Part shown: piece by piece, positions 5,213-6,620 of the stretch
Position numbering within the stretch: the stretch's first letter is position 1
How the letters are laid out: each line of letters starts with the position of its first letter
Assembly (NCBI GenBank): GCA_964631325.1
Contig: CAZVWJ010000088.1
Coordinates: 1-6,620 of the forward strand
Length of the DNA stretch: 6,620 nt
Direction: 5' to 3'
DNA from: CAZVWJ01 sp964631325
Lineage (GTDB): Bacteria > T1Sed10-126
Position numbers and translations under genes: made by a program
Notes under the pieces: generated by a model
What the model saw: only the letters and a program-made list of their open reading frames with translations
Databases searched by the model: none
What the model was told of the DNA's origin: nothing

Positions 5213-5956
5213 CTAGTCAAAAAGCAGGCGGTCTATTGAAACCTCTTCCGGTCCTTCAATCCCCAGTTCAACTTCAGGATTAAAGTAACAACCGCTGACT
5301 GCTTCAGGAAACTGGTGTCTTTCCAGGTCCTGGGCAGTAAATCCCAGTTCCCATTCTTCAATACAGACTGGAAAATGCTTGCCATAGGAACCAGAAATTT
5401 TGAGCCGTTGAACGCTTTCATCAGAAGCCCCGTAATAAACTACCGGACGGCGTTCAAAAAAATCATAAGCCCTGGAGGGAGAAGAAAAGTAGTCAAAAAG
5501 TTGATTGTTCTGTTCACCGTGATTTTTACTGATTTTTCCCTTGATATTTCCCGCCCCCTTACCTTCGAGGGACCAGCGAAAAACTCCGCCGGGCCGGACC
5601 CTGGTCGGGTAATTTAAATCCATTCTTCTCACCGGTAAACCGGCAAAAATATTAAAAAACCAGCTGACAAAGAAAGGCAAGTAACAGCGTAACTGGTAGA
5701 CAGCAGGGGTTTTATCACCGTCGACGATATAGACCCGGGTCTCAGCACTCTTAAACTTTAAATTTGGCCACCCCAGGCCCCGAGAATAGAGGCCCGAACA
5801 GCGATAGAGTAAAACGGAGAAAAACCCCCAGGTTTTGCCGTGATGCTGACGGGAATCAAGCGTAACTCCAGGTGGGAGAAGACGTTCTACTTCCGGGGCC
5901 TGGACGGCAAAATTAAGGTAAAGACAGTCCCTCAGTTCAGCCGTATAAGAACCCAT
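5213..5956 (-). CDS. DUF2071 (YqjF-like, acetoacetate-decarboxylase-fold) protein
   Basis: A 247-residue protein most like the DUF2071/COG3361 family, whose known structures have an acetoacetate-decarboxylase-like fold; the reaction is unknown. Visible family features are the opening D-x-L-x-L-N-F strand, LLPPGVTLD (26-34), a Trp43-Gly-Phe-Phe strand and the N-x-x-x-x-S-A-E-T-R-V-Y-I-V segment (65-78). A late F-D-Y-F-S-S-P...RRPVVYYG region and a C-terminal G-x-Y-F-x-P-E-V-E-L-G-I segment follow. A hydrophobic stretch (LPFFVSWFFNIFAGLPV) is probably a buried helix rather than a membrane anchor. ATG 5956 is chosen because GGAG lies 8 nt upstream; TTG 5974 would add six residues without a ribosome site. 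It follows the coiled-coil gene by 31 nt, so co-transcription is likely. Assignment is by motif memory. Confidence 0.75.
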   Translation of the reverse strand: MGSYTAELRDCLYLNFAVQAPEVERLLPPGVTLDSRQHHGKTWGFFSVLLYRCSGLYSRGLGWPNLKFKSAETRVYIVDGDKTPAVYQLRCYLPFFVSWFFNIFAGLPVRRMDLNYPTRVRPGGVFRWSLEGKGAGNIKGKISKNHGEQNNQLFDYFSSPSRAYDFFERRPVVYYGASDESVQRLKISGSYGKHFPVCIEEWELGFTAQDLERHQFPEAVSGCYFNPEVELGIEGPEEVSIDRLLFD

Positions 5957-5987
5957 TAATGACACTCCAGGCAAAAATAGGTATCAG

Positions 5988-6314
5988 CTAATTTGAACCG
6001 GACATTTTTTTCTGAAGAGCAATTATTTCCTGATGCAAATCACTAATTTTCTGGTCAAGCTGATTTAATCGATCCCGGATAAATTCCAGATCATGTTTTA
6101 ACTTGTTCAATTCTTGCCGGATCTCTTTCAAATCACGGAGTAATTGTTTTAATTGTTTCAATTCGGGTTTAAAGCTCACCCGGCCCGAAACAATTTTTGA
6201 GGAACTGTTAGATTTAGCTACAAACTTAACCTGACCCGCAAATAAAATTGACGAACAACTCAGGGTTATCAACAGACTGAAAACAAAAACATAAATTTTT
6301 GTCTTTTTTTTCAT
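5988..6314 (-). CDS. small exported coiled-coil protein of unknown function
   Basis: 108 residues, complete. Residues 1-27 form a Sec signal peptide: KKKTK, a hydrophobic core of about 18 residues, and probable cleavage near LFA-G (26/27). Cys20 lies inside the hydrophobic core and the surrounding TLSC does not fit a lipobox, so a lipoprotein is unlikely. After a polar stretch (QVKF...SGRVSFKP), residues 52-104 form an uninterrupted coiled coil. Positions a (55, 62, 69, 76, 83, 90, 97) and d (58, 65, 72, 79, 86, 93, 100) are all Leu or Ile. Such proteins act as periplasmic or surface spacers, but no specific family is recognised. ATG 6314 has GGAAGG about 9 nt upstream and a good promoter at 6352-6380. 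It is the first gene of a probable two-gene operon with the DUF2071 gene. Confidence 0.82.
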   Translation of the reverse strand: MKKKTKIYVFVFSLLITLSCSSILFAGQVKFVAKSNSSSKIVSGRVSFKPELKQLKQLLRDLKEIRQELNKLKHDLEFIRDRLNQLDQKISDLHQEIIALQKKMSGSN

Positions 6315-6351
6315 AGCTGGTTGCCTTCCATAAAAACTTCATCTTCTGAGG

Positions 6352-6380
6352 ATATTACCGCTTAATAGTAGTTTGGTCAA
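6352..6380 (-). promoter_or_regulatory. sigma-70-like promoter of the coiled-coil / DUF2071 operon
   Basis: On the minus strand TTGACC (6380-6375, 5/6) is separated by 17 nt from TAATAT (6357-6352, 4/6). The predicted transcript starts near 6345, giving a leader of about 30 nt that contains the ribosome site. The -35 box is part of a 13-bp repeat arm (6375-6387). Confidence 0.5.
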
Positions 6381-6498
6381 GCCCGGTCCCCTGAAACATA
6401 GAACAATACTCAGCAAAGTCATTCACATACGGCCAGTAGAACTTTCTAACGAACTGTCATTGCCCTGACGTACGCAGGATCGTAGACCGGGCTTGACC
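6375..6498. repeat. 13-bp inverted repeat, left arm carrying the -35 box
   Basis: GGTCAAGCCCGGT (6375-6387) and ACCGGGCTTGACC (6486-6498) are exact reverse complements. The segment between them has no reading frame and contains two GTCATT motifs typical of the GTCATT...AATGAC dispersed repeats. It may be the remains of one or more such elements. Confidence 0.65.
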
Positions 6499-6614
6499 GG
6501 CTCCTGAGATGACGCGTACGCGTTAAATCCATAATTCAAAGAACGATGGATTCCGGGTTTCCGGAGCTTCGCGCCTCCACCCGGAATGACGTTAAGGTGT
6601 CATTAGAAAGTTCT
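6438..6614. repeat. 177-bp segment bounded by 15-bp inverted repeats
   Basis: AGAACTTTCTAACGA (6438-6452) and TCATTAGAAAGTTCT (6600-6614) are reverse complements at 14 of 15 positions. Inside lie the right arm of the preceding repeat, the 12-bp palindrome ACGCGTACGCGT (6512-6523) and a GGATTCC...GGAATGAC palindrome. There is no reading frame. The layout suggests a small non-autonomous element with nested repeats, but I see no target-site duplication. Confidence 0.45.
6548..6590. repeat. single GGATTCCGGG...CCCGGAATGAC palindromic repeat
   Basis: ATTCCGGGT (6550-6558) pairs with ACCCGGAAT (6579-6587). An inner GGAG/CTCC stem closes a TTCGCGC loop. The flanks GG and GAC match the units of the tandem array at 3088-3351, so this is a diverged single member of the same repeat type. 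Confidence 0.65.
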
Positions 6615-6620
6615 GACAAA

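Noticed and set aside
6255..6260. Lipoprotein signal at Cys20 of the coiled-coil protein
   Set aside because: TLSC lacks the Leu at -3 and the small residue at -2, and the hydrophobic stretch continues past the Cys, so a normal Sec signal is more likely.
6311..6331. Six-codon upstream frame MEGNQL overlapping the coiled-coil start (ATGA)
   Set aside because: It has no clear ribosome site of its own, and its GGAAGG serves as the ribosome site of the real gene.

Overview
The window looks like accessory chromosomal DNA of a bacterium. Starts carry Shine-Dalgarno sites (AGGAG, GGGAGG, GGAG), one promoter is sigma-70-like, and there is a Sec-type signal peptide. The very acidic SEC-C-linked protein and the aldo/keto reductase ending in VDPPFAPW recall halophiles. 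Anaerobic halophilic Firmicutes (Halanaerobiales-like) are one guess, but taxonomy cannot be fixed from this sequence. Stop codons of the intact genes are TAA and TAG. All 13 tryptophans in the long genes are TGG, so the genetic code appears standard.

Layout. 1-540 is a cluster of small-gene remnants on the minus strand: a DUF2283-like N-terminus, an unidentified C-terminal fragment, and a start-less PGDYG-type domain, separated by copies of a dispersed repeat. 542-1897 (minus) is a long acidic protein whose N-terminal SEC-C zinc motif is cut off from a good ATG by one in-frame TGA. 1898-2144 holds a fold-back element and a second good repeat copy. 2145-2957 (minus) is a complete AKR5-like aldo/keto reductase. 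2958-3490, between two divergent genes, holds almost five copies of a 56-bp tandem palindromic repeat and the probable rtcB promoter. 3491-4897 (plus) is an intact RtcB RNA ligase. 4898-5212, between convergent genes, has no gene but a chain of inverted repeats, with a strong hairpin next to each flanking stop codon. 5213-6314 (minus) is a probable two-gene operon: an exported coiled-coil protein followed by a DUF2071 protein, with a promoter at 6352-6380. 6381-6620 is non-coding and made of more palindromic repeats.

The complete genes (aldo/keto reductase, RtcB, DUF2071 protein) are unrelated housekeeping or accessory functions and do not form an obvious pathway. What stands out is the density of dispersed and tandem palindromic repeats, which occupy nearly every intergenic space. 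They appear to have affected gene ends: one repeat covers the place where the PGDYG gene start should be, and another supplies the -35 box of the coiled-coil operon. The most checkable anomaly is the TGA at 1877-1879. I see no convincing new multi-gene system.
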